A stretch of DNA of 64,000 nucleotides from Streptomyces sp. NBC_01429. GTDB lineage: Bacteria; Actinomycetota; Actinomycetes; Streptomycetales; Streptomycetaceae. A model generated the notes under the pieces. It was given only the letters and a program-made list of their open reading frames with translations. It searched no databases and was not told the DNA's origin. Where the stretch lies: contig NZ_CP109599.1 in the NCBI RefSeq assembly GCF_036231945.1, forward strand, positions 1,826,001 to 1,890,000, read 5' to 3'. The translations under genes were made by a program, and so were the position numbers. Shown piece after piece: positions 54,801 through 64,000 of this stretch. Positions within the stretch are counted from its first letter, which is position 1. Each line of letters opens with the position of its first letter.

Positions 54801-57401
54801 CAGGTTGTTGGCCATGGTGTTGACGTTGTCGCTGAGGTCCTTCCAGATCCCGGTGACGCCCCGGACCCTCGCCTGGCCGCCGAGAATGCCCTCCGTACCC
54901 ACCTCACGGGCGACCCGCGTCACCTCGTCGGCGAAGTTGGACAGCTGATCGACCATCGTGTTGACGGTCGTCACCAGATCGAGGAACTCCCCCCGGGCGT
55001 CGACGGTGATCTTCTTGGACAGATCCCCCATGGCTACCGCCGTCGTCACCTCGGCGATATTGCGGACCTGGGAAGTCAGGTTGTTCGCCATGAAGTTGAC
55101 GGACTGCGTGAGGTCCTTCCAGGTGCCCGAGACGCCCTGCACCTCGGCCTGGCCGCCGAGGATGCCCTCGGTGCCCACCTCGCGGGCCACCCGCGTCACC
55201 TGCTCGGCGAAGTCGGACAGCTGGTCCACCATCGTGTTGAGGGTGCTCTTCAGCTCCAGCAGCTCACCGCGCGCGTCCACGTCGATCTTCTGCGACAGAT
55301 CGCCCCGGGCCACCGCCGTGGCGACCCCCGCGATGCTGCGGACCTGGGCGGTGAGGTTCCCCGCCATGCCGTTCACCGAGTCGGTCAGATCACGCCAGAC
55401 GCCGGCCACCCCGGGCACCTGCGCCTGACCGCCCAGCCGCCCGTCGGTACCGACCTCGCGGGCGACCCTGGTCACCTGCTCGGCGAAGGCCGAGAGCTGG
55501 TCGACCATGGTGTTGATCGTGTTCTTGAGCTCCAGGATCTCGCCGCGCGCGTCCACGTCGATCTTCTGCGACAGGTCACCCCGCGCCACCGCCGTGGTCA
55601 CCTGCGCGATCTGGCGGACCTGCGAGGTCAGGTTGCCGGCCATGAAGTTGACGGAGTCGGTCAGCTCCTTCCACGTACCACTGACGCCGTCGACCCGCGC
55701 CTGACCGCCGAGCCGGCCCTCCGTGCCCACGTCCCGTGCCATGACCGTCACCTGGTCCGCGAACGAGGACAGCTGCGCCACCATCGTGTTGACGGTGTTC
55801 TTCAGCTCCAGCATCTCGCCCGCGACGTCCACGGTGACCTTCTGCGACAGGTCACCGTTCGCGACCGCCGTCGTCACCTGCGCGATGTCACGCACCTGAC
55901 CGGTGAGGTTATGGAAGGCCGTGTTGACGGAGTCCGTCAGGTCCTTCCAGGTCCCCGCCGCCCCCGGCACCTCGGCCTGACCGCCGAGCCGGCCCTCGAC
56001 GCCGACCTCCCGCGCCACGCGTGTGACCTCGGAACCGAACGACTGGAGCTGGTCCACCATCGTGTTGACGGTGTTTTTCAGCTCCAGCATCTCCCCGGCG
56101 ACGTCCACGGTGACCTTCTGCGACAGGTCACCGTTCGCGACCGCCGTCGTCACCTGCGCGATGTCCCGCACCTGACCGGTGAGATTGCGGAAGGCCGTGT
56201 TGACGGAGTCCGTCAGGTCCTTCCAGGTCCCCGCCGCCCCCGGCACCTGCGCCTGCCCACCGAGCAGCCCCTCGGCCCCGACCTCGCTCGCGACCCGGGT
56301 CACCTCGTCCGCGAAGGTGCGCAGCGTCTCGGTCATCTGGTTGATCGTCTCGGCGAGCTGCGCCATCTCGCCGCGCGCGCTGACCGTGACCTTCTGCGAC
56401 AGATCACCACTGGCGACCGCCGCAGTCACCTCGGCGATGCCACGCACCTGGCTCGTCAGGTTCCCGGCCATCGTGTTCACCGAATCGGTGAGGTCCTTCC
56501 AGACCCCGGCGACCCCCGGCACGGTCGCCTGACCGCCCAGCTCGCCCTCGGTGCCCACCTCACGGGCCACCCTGGTGACCTCGGAGGAGAAGGACGACAG
56601 CTGATCCACCATGGTGTTGACGGTGTTCTTCAGCTGGAGCATCTCGCCGGCCACATGGACCGTGACCTTGCGCGACAGATCCCCCTTGGCGACGGCCGTC
56701 GTGACGAGTGCGATGTCACGCACCTGAGCGGTCAACCGATAGGCCATCGTGTTGACGGAGTCCGTCAGGTCCTTCCACGACCCGGACATCCCGCGCACCG
56801 TGGCCTGGCCCCCGAGCTTGCCCTCGGTACCGACCTCCAGGGCCACCCGGGTCACCTCGTCGGTGAACGCGGACAGCTGGTCGACCAGGTTGTTGACCGT
56901 ACGGGCCACCTTCAGGAACTCGCCGCGCAACGGGCGCTCCGGCCCGTCCGACGACTGGGAGCGCAGCTCCATGCGCTGCTCCAGATCGCCGTCCGCGACC
57001 GCGGAGAGCACCCGGCCCACCTCGGAGACGGGCCGCGCCAGATCGTCCACCAGAGCGTTCGACGCGTCGATCGCGGCGGCCCAGGAGCCCTCGCAGGTCC
57101 CGGTCTCCAGCCGCTCCGTGAGCTTGCCTTCCCGCCCGACCACGCGCCGTACGCGGGCCAGCTCACCGGTGAGGTGCAGATTGCGGTCGCCGACCTCGTT
57201 GAAGACGGCGGCGATCTCCGCCATCACGTCGTCGCCGGAGACGGTCAGGCGTTTACGGAAATTCCCGTCCCGCATCGACACCAGGGCCGTGAGCAGTCTG
57301 CTCAGCTCGGCCGCGTCCACTTCGACGGTCCCGCCGCCGCTTCGGGACCGTCCGCCTTTCGCGCGCGTGCTCGTGCCACGCGCTGCCGTGCCAGACTCCA
57401 C
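51828..57401 (-). CDS. osaA: OsaA-type soluble hybrid histidine kinase with HAMP array
   Basis: 1857 residues, no signal peptide and no transmembrane segments. Residues about 25-1080 are a tandem array of HAMP-type units at a 92-residue period (ten copies of [20 protein letters not shown] alternating with GDLSxKVTVxxxGE). Then come GAF (about 1110-1260), a coiled coil, HisKA with His in [18 protein letters not shown] (about 1364), HATPase with [20 protein letters not shown] and [11 protein letters not shown], a Pro/Gly linker, and a C-terminal receiver with Asp in [16 protein letters not shown] (about 1788). GTG start at 57401 with GGGAGG 6 bases upstream. The architecture resembles fungal group III osmosensing kinases. 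Confidence 0.92.
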   Translation of the reverse strand: MESGTAARGTSTRAKGGRSRSGGGTVEVDAAELSRLLTALVSMRDGNFRKRLTVSGDDVMAEIAAVFNEVGDRNLHLTGELARVRRVVGREGKLTERLETGTCEGSWAAAIDASNALVDDLARPVSEVGRVLSAVADGDLEQRMELRSQSSDGPERPLRGEFLKVARTVNNLVDQLSAFTDEVTRVALEVGTEGKLGGQATVRGMSGSWKDLTDSVNTMAYRLTAQVRDIALVTTAVAKGDLSRKVTVHVAGEMLQLKNTVNTMVDQLSSFSSEVTRVAREVGTEGELGGQATVPGVAGVWKDLTDSVNTMAGNLTSQVRGIAEVTAAVASGDLSQKVTVSARGEMAQLAETINQMTETLRTFADEVTRVASEVGAEGLLGGQAQVPGAAGTWKDLTDSVNTAFRNLTGQVRDIAQVTTAVANGDLSQKVTVDVAGEMLELKNTVNTMVDQLQSFGSEVTRVAREVGVEGRLGGQAEVPGAAGTWKDLTDSVNTAFHNLTGQVRDIAQVTTAVANGDLSQKVTVDVAGEMLELKNTVNTMVAQLSSFADQVTVMARDVGTEGRLGGQARVDGVSGTWKELTDSVNFMAGNLTSQVRQIAQVTTAVARGDLSQKIDVDARGEILELKNTINTMVDQLSAFAEQVTRVAREVGTDGRLGGQAQVPGVAGVWRDLTDSVNGMAGNLTAQVRSIAGVATAVARGDLSQKIDVDARGELLELKSTLNTMVDQLSDFAEQVTRVAREVGTEGILGGQAEVQGVSGTWKDLTQSVNFMANNLTSQVRNIAEVTTAVAMGDLSKKITVDARGEFLDLVTTVNTMVDQLSNFADEVTRVAREVGTEGILGGQARVRGVTGIWKDLSDNVNTMANNLTSQVRNISRVSSAVAHGDLTKKVTVEARGEIAELADTVNTMVTTLSSFADEVTRVAREVGTEGELGGQARVPGVSGTWKDLTESVNSMASNLTGQVRQIATVTTAIAKGDLTKKIDIDARGEILKLKNTINTMVDQLSSFADQVTRVAREVGTDGQLGGQARVRDVDGTWRDLTESVNEMAGNLTRQVRAIAAVATAVTRGDLNLKIDVDAAGEIQVLQDNINTMIANLRDTTLANEEQDWLKGNLARISGLMQGRRDLEDVASLIMSELTPVVSAQHGAFFLAMQTGTVPQVGTDVGRDGSYELCMRGSYGYSAGSMPTSFRPGETLIGTAAEEKRTIQVNVPPGYLKISSGLGEASPAHVIVLPVLFEGKVLGVIELASFQPFTQIQRDFLNQIAEMIATSVNTISVNSKTEVLLKQSQELTEQLRERSAELENRQKALQVSNAELEDKAELLAQQNRDIEVKNTEIEEARQVLEERAEQLAVSMRYKSEFLANMSHELRTPLNSLLILAKLLADNAESNLSPKQVEFAETIHGAGSDLLQLINDILDLSKVEAGKMDVSPTRIALVQLVDYVEATFRPLTAEKGLDFSVRVSPELPATLHTDEQRLLQVLRNLLSNAVKFTDGGAVELVIRPAGTDVPDAIREQLLEAGSLRDADGDLIAFSVTDTGIGIAASKMRVIFEAFKQADGTTSRKYGGTGLGLSISREIARLLGGEIHAASEPGRGSTFTLYLPLHPSQLPPQGYPQLPPAGMQSPSRAVEDATAEVTGQARPEALPPAELPGPAALFRRRRKGVGAGLGEQGTGASGRGQGSQAWQGTSAAADGSGGVSSGGGAPWAVGGAVPGRQEVSGEARQEAPAESRTFMFTGEKVLIVDDDIRNVFALTSVLEQHGLSVLYAENGREGIEVLEQHDNVTVVLMDIMMPEMDGYATTTAIRRMPQFAGLPIIALTAKAMKGDKEKALDAGASDYVTKPVDPDHLLSVMERWMHGE
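54240..56900. repeat. About 276-bp tandem repeats encoding the HAMP array
   Basis: Roughly ten units at a 276-277-bp period. Adjacent units at 55825-55970 and 56101-56246 differ at only about four of 146 positions, while others are more diverged. Confidence 0.85.
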
Positions 57402-57749
57402 CGTGTCCCTCCCGCAGGGGTTTCCGTACCGTCCGAGCCGTCTCCACAAGCCTGCCCAGTGTTTCACTGCGACTCACTGCCACCACCAACAGTTGGCGCG
57501 TGACCACGTGAGCGTCAAATCGTTGAAGCCTACAAGGGCGGTCATGTCCTCGCCCCGACCGCAGGGTCCGGCGAGAGGGCCCTCTCCCTCACGCACCCCC
57601 GCAGAGCCGCCGCGCAGGGCCGCGGGCCGCACCTCGGCCGGACCGAGTCGGGACTCCGTCACACGTGGCCCAGGGCGACCGTCTAGCCTGGCAAGCGAAT
57701 CGAAGCCGCGAGAAACGGGCACAGAACTCGGGGGAGCGACGAAAGACCA
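57402..57749. other. Divergent spacer between osaA and osaC
   Basis: About 350 bases with no gene. Two CACGTG hexamers occur at 57505-57510 and 57662-57667. A minus-strand TTGACG lies near 57515, but I could not define a confident promoter. No match to a GNNT-N15-GGGTAY (sigma-B-type) promoter was found by eye. Confidence 0.4.
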
Positions 57750-60383
57750 ATGGGGAGTGCTGTGATCACCGCGCGTGCGGCTGCCACCTTCGACCCGGTA
57801 GGGCGGTCCGTGGCGACGGCCCGCGCCTTTGTCCGTGACACGCTCCAGGGGTGGGGGTACTCGGATGTCGTCGACGACGCCGTCGTACTCACCAGCGAAC
57901 TCGTCACCAACGCGGTCATCCACGCCGGCACCGCCGCCGATGTGCTCTGCCTCCGTACGGAGGACGGCGTCCGTATCGAGGTGGCGGACCGCTACCCGGA
58001 GCGCGAGGTGCCCGTCCAGGCGTCGGGCCGGTCCTTCGCCTCCCCCGACCAGGAGAACGGCCGGGGGCTGCTGCTGTGCGCCGCCCTCGCCTCCCGCTGG
58101 GGCGTCGAGTACACGCCCACCTTCAAACAGGTGTGGTTCCAGCTCGAACTTCCCCAGCGCCAGGTGGGCACCCGCTCGTCCGGGCCCGTCCTCCCCACCA
58201 GCCTGCTGCCCGTCGCCGACGAACGGGTCAGAGTCGCCGTCGTACAGATCGACCGCGGCGGAACCGTCGTCAACTGGAACGAGGACGCCGAGAGCATCTT
58301 CGGATACTCCGCCGAGAAGGTCATCGGAAAACCCCTCGCCGACATCGCCGCCTGGCCGCAGACGCCCGGCATCGGCACCGGCTTCGCCGAGGCGCTCCAG
58401 CTCTCCCGCTGGGAGGGCAGTTACGGCGTCAGGGGAGCCGACGGCCGCGTCATCCCCGTGTACGCCACCCACCTGCGGGTCCGCGACACCCACGGCGAGC
58501 CCTCCACCGTCTGCCTCCTCGTACGGGACTACGAGCGCGCCGTCATCCAGACGCCGCTGCGCGCCCCCGCCACCGATGCCGGCACGGAAAGCCGCGCCGC
58601 GGACCCCTTCGAGGTCTTCATCGGCTCCCCCGCCCCCGACGATCTCGACGGGCTCCTCCAGCGCACGGTCGAACGCGCCCGCGACATGCTCGACGGCGAC
58701 TCGGCCTTCCTGCTGCTCGCGACGGACGACGAGACGGAACTGGAGGTACGGGCCTCCACCGGACTGCCCTCGGCCCGCCAGCGGTTCGCCCGCGTCCCGG
58801 TGGAGGCCGGCACGGGACGTTACGGCTCGGCCCGGATGCCCGCCGTCCACGAGGACCTGACGGCCGTCCCCGGCGCCGTTCCCCTCCTCAACAACACCGG
58901 GATGCGCTCCGTCGTCACCGTCCCGCTCAAGGTCGAGGGCCGGCTCACGGGATCCCTGGGTGTCGCCGCCGAAGGCGCCGGACGCTACTCGAACGAGGAG
59001 GCGCTGCGCCTCCAGTTCGCCGCTGACCGTATCGCCCTGGCCGTCGAATCGGCCCGCCTCGGCGAACTGGAGCGGCTCCGGCGCGGTTCGCTCTCGTTCC
59101 TCGTGGAGGCGTCCGACCTCCTCGCCGGCACCCTGGACCGCGATCAGACGCTCGCGCTGATGGCCCAGATGACCGTGCCGACCCTGGCCACTTGGTGCGC
59201 CGTCTACACGATCGCGGACCAGGCGTCGGACCCTTACCTCTCCTACGTGCTGCACGAGGACGAGGACCGCATCGACGGCCTCAAGGCCCTTCTCTCCAAG
59301 ATCGACCCGCCGGAACCGGTTCCGGCGCCGGGCGCCCGCGTCTGGACCGCCCCGGCGGACGCCGCCCACCAGGCGGCGCTGCGTACCTCCATGCGCGATC
59401 TGGGCAGAAACTCCGAGCACCCGCTGTCGAGCGTCGGCACGACGCTGGCCACGGCCGCTGCGGTCGGCGGCGAGACCGTGGTCCTGCCGCTGGTGGCGCG
59501 CAACCGCGTCATCGGCATGCTGACCCTCGGCAAGCCCTCCGACGACCACTTCCGCCAGGAGATCCTGGAGCTCGCCGAGGATCTCTCCCGCCGAGCGGCG
59601 CTCGCCCTCGACAACGCCCGCCTGTACTCGGAGCGCACCGCCATCAGCCAGGCCCTCCAGCGCAGCCTGCTGCCGCCGGGCCTCCCCCAGGTGCCCGGCG
59701 TCGAAGTCGACGTGATCTACCGCGCGGCCGGCGAGGGCAACGAGGTCGGCGGCGACTTCTACGACCTGTTCCCGATCGGCGACGACGCGTACGGCTTCGC
59801 CATCGGAGACGTCTGCGGTACGGGCCCGGAGGCCGCGGCCGTCACCGGCCTGGCCCGCCACGCGCTGCGCCTGCTGGCCCGCGAGGGCTTCAGCGGCCCG
59901 GCGGTCCTGGAGCGGCTGAACGCGGCGATCCTCGACGAGGGCTCCCGCAGCCGCTTCCTGACGCTGCTCTACGGCGAGTTGTGGCCGCAGGAGGACGGCA
60001 GCGCGCTGCTCAAGGTGGTCTGCGCCGGCCACCCGCTCCCGCTCCGGCTGCGCCAGGACGGCACGGTGGAACCGGCCGCCGAACCGCAGCCGCTGCTGGG
60101 CGTCATGGAGGATCTGGAGCTGTACGAGCAGACGGTCACCCTGGACCCGGGAGACGTCCTCTTGTGCGTCACCGACGGCGTCACGGAGCGCAGGGAGGGC
60201 ACCCGCATGCTGGGCGACGACGGCCTGGCCGATGTGCTGACGACCTGTACGGGTCTGACAGCGGGCGCGGTCGCCTCCCGCGTGCTGCGAGCCGTGGAAC
60301 GCTTCGCGGCCGAACCGGCCTCGGACGACATGGCCATCCTGGCCATGCGGGTACCGGAGCCGCTTCCGACCGATCCGCGCTGA
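57750..60383 (+). CDS. osaC: OsaC-like multi-domain RsbW kinase/PP2C phosphatase regulator
   Basis: 877 residues. Domains in order: RsbW-like ATPase (residues 1-135; [15 protein letters not shown], then [17 protein letters not shown]), PAS (about 165-270; [20 protein letters not shown]), two GAF domains (about 285-440 and 445-640) and a SpoIIE/PP2C-type phosphatase (650-870; [50 protein letters not shown]). It can thus both phosphorylate or bind an anti-anti-sigma partner and dephosphorylate it. Synteny with S. coelicolor osaC, which modulates sigma-B in osmotic stress. ATG start at 57750, with the GTG at 57762 also possible. It is divergent from osaA. Confidence 0.9.
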   Translation: MGSAVITARAAATFDPVGRSVATARAFVRDTLQGWGYSDVVDDAVVLTSELVTNAVIHAGTAADVLCLRTEDGVRIEVADRYPEREVPVQASGRSFASPDQENGRGLLLCAALASRWGVEYTPTFKQVWFQLELPQRQVGTRSSGPVLPTSLLPVADERVRVAVVQIDRGGTVVNWNEDAESIFGYSAEKVIGKPLADIAAWPQTPGIGTGFAEALQLSRWEGSYGVRGADGRVIPVYATHLRVRDTHGEPSTVCLLVRDYERAVIQTPLRAPATDAGTESRAADPFEVFIGSPAPDDLDGLLQRTVERARDMLDGDSAFLLLATDDETELEVRASTGLPSARQRFARVPVEAGTGRYGSARMPAVHEDLTAVPGAVPLLNNTGMRSVVTVPLKVEGRLTGSLGVAAEGAGRYSNEEALRLQFAADRIALAVESARLGELERLRRGSLSFLVEASDLLAGTLDRDQTLALMAQMTVPTLATWCAVYTIADQASDPYLSYVLHEDEDRIDGLKALLSKIDPPEPVPAPGARVWTAPADAAHQAALRTSMRDLGRNSEHPLSSVGTTLATAAAVGGETVVLPLVARNRVIGMLTLGKPSDDHFRQEILELAEDLSRRAALALDNARLYSERTAISQALQRSLLPPGLPQVPGVEVDVIYRAAGEGNEVGGDFYDLFPIGDDAYGFAIGDVCGTGPEAAAVTGLARHALRLLAREGFSGPAVLERLNAAILDEGSRSRFLTLLYGELWPQEDGSALLKVVCAGHPLPLRLRQDGTVEPAAEPQPLLGVMEDLELYEQTVTLDPGDVLLCVTDGVTERREGTRMLGDDGLADVLTTCTGLTAGAVASRVLRAVERFAAEPASDDMAILAMRVPEPLPTDPR

Positions 60384-60393
60384 GCGAGACAAC

Positions 60394-60429
60394 GAGAAAG
60401 GCCCCCGCCAGTCGGCGGGGGCCTTTCTC
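60394..60429. terminator. Bidirectional terminator, osaC / tRNA-Thr
   Basis: 16-bp perfect stem GAGAAAGGCCCCCGCC (60394-60409) with 60414-60429, loop AGTC, followed by TTGTT on the plus strand. It lies 10 bases after the osaC stop and just beyond the tRNA 3' end. Confidence 0.9.
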
Positions 60430-60435
60430 TTGTTG

Positions 60436-60508
60436 AGCCCCAATACGGAATCGAACCGTAGACCTTCTCCTTACCATGGAGACGCTCTACCGACTGAGCT
60501 ATTGGGGC
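60436..60508 (-). tRNA. tRNA-Thr (anticodon GGT)
   Basis: 73-base tRNA. The acceptor GCCCCAA pairs with TTGGGGC. The anticodon arm TCTCC-ATGGTAA-GGAGA has GGT at 34-36, reading ACC/ACU. The T-arm has GGTTCGATTCC. CCA is not encoded. It lies downstream of the 5S gene, separated from it by a terminator. Confidence 0.95.
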
Positions 60509-60646
60509 GCGGCAACAAGAAGAAGCATACCCGATGATCAGGCGTGCTCAATACCGGTCGCCATACTGATCCGGCCCGGCTGGGAGCCGGCCCGGGTTGG
60601 GAACCGGGCCCCGCGGCTTGGGGACTTTCTGACCGTGAACGCAGAA

Positions 60647-60674
60647 ATGCCCCGCACCATAAGGTGCGGGGCAT
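60647..60674 (-). terminator. Terminator downstream of 5S rRNA
   Basis: ATGCCCCGCACC (60647-60658) pairs perfectly with 60663-60674, loop of 4, followed on the minus strand by TTTCT. It lies 15 bases past the 5S 3' end. Confidence 0.9.
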
Positions 60675-60688
60675 CCCCACAATAATTG

Positions 60689-60807
60689 TTCGGCGGCGTC
60701 CTACTCTCCCACAGGGTCCCCCCTGCAGTACCATCGGCGCTGTGAGGCTTAGCTTCCGGGTTCGGAATGTAACCGGGCGTTTCCCTCACGCAATGACCAC
60801 CGAAACA
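60689..60807 (-). rRNA. 5S ribosomal RNA
   Basis: On the minus strand it begins GTTTCGGTGGTCATTGCGTG and ends GTAGGACGCCGCCGAAC, about 119 bases. It contains the conserved CATTCCGAACCCGGAAGCTAA loop region. The ends may be off by one or two bases. It follows 23S by about 93 bases. Confidence 0.96.
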
Positions 60808-60900
60808 CTATGAAGTTAAACAAACACCGGATACGCATCTAATTAAAGACGGTCACGGCTGTTCGTTACTTCAGAACTAACACAGTGGACGCGAGCAACT

Positions 60901-64000
<3,100 letters not shown>

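Noticed and set aside
54240..56900. Possible CRISPR or satellite array
   Set aside because: The period of about 276 bp keeps one protein frame and encodes HAMP units. There are no short identical repeats with unique spacers.
52584..57503. A 1639-codon open frame on the plus strand opposite osaA
   Set aside because: It mirrors the HAMP repeats of osaA on the other strand and has a composition unlike any protein family. The osaA frame has every kinase motif.
57474..60443. A 989-codon open frame on the minus strand opposite osaC
   Set aside because: It is a shadow of osaC and would run into the tRNA terminator.
60571..60609. Short CCGG-rich inverted repeats between tRNA-Thr and the 5S terminator
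   Set aside because: The stems are only 5-6 bp and irregular. The stronger terminator at 60647-60674 explains the region.

Overview
The window is high-GC actinobacterial DNA and almost certainly comes from a Streptomyces chromosome. It has GTG and ATG starts with strong Shine-Dalgarno sites, short GTGA/ATGA overlaps, GC-rich hairpin terminators and very Streptomyces-like proteins. As far as I recall, the gene order (lexA, DinG-like helicase, hflX, RelA/SpoT homologue, dapF, miaA, miaB, gluRK-gluABCD, recX-recA, lhr-nei2, dps, clgR, pgsA, rimO, ftsK, osaBAC, rrn) matches the S. coelicolor region running down from lexA to an rRNA operon. That match is from memory and was not tested by alignment.

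Layout. 1-2.7 kb: the 3' part of lexA converges on a DinG/XPD-type helicase. 2.7-8.8 kb: a minus-strand operon for an NRPS-independent siderophore, encoding a diaminobutyrate aminotransferase, two IucA/IucC synthetases and a GNAT acyltransferase. No N-hydroxylase or decarboxylase is present. 9.2-13.7 kb: a lipoprotein trypsin-like protease, HflX and a secreted M1 metallopeptidase. 13.9-22 kb: a RelA/SpoT homologue with an intact hydrolase site and a degraded synthetase site, DapF with a minisatellite insertion, MiaA, MiaB and several conserved unknowns. 22-29 kb: an orphan TAXI binding protein, the GluK/GluR two-component system and the divergent gluABCD glutamate ABC importer. 29-32 kb: a flavin monooxygenase, then a leaderless cysteine-rich leader peptide ahead of cysteine dioxygenase and rhodanese. 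32-42 kb: recX-recA behind a promoter with an imperfect LexA box, an AI-2E family permease, a DUF3046 protein, a terpenoid-cyclase-like protein of unknown role, and the lhr-nei2 repair pair. 42-51 kb: dps, clgR, a CinA/PncC protein, pgsA, rimO, a RodZ-like protein and ftsK. 51-60.4 kb: the osaB, osaA and osaC signalling genes, with osaA encoding a very large soluble kinase built around a HAMP array. 60.4-64 kb: tRNA-Thr(GGT), 5S rRNA and nearly all of 23S rRNA, all on the minus strand. 16S lies outside the window.

How the genes work together. Three themes recur. The first is DNA repair and the SOS response (LexA, RecA, RecX, Lhr, Nei2, DinG-like, FtsK). The second is RNA and translation maintenance (MiaA, MiaB, RimO, HflX, RSH, rRNA). 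The third is signal transduction for nutrients and osmotic or oxidative stress (GluRK, OsaABC, Dps, ClgR). The least explained items are the cysteine leader peptide upstream of a cysteine-degrading operon, the incomplete siderophore operon, the degraded synthetase domain, the dapF repeat insertion and several short phased repeats next to regulated genes.
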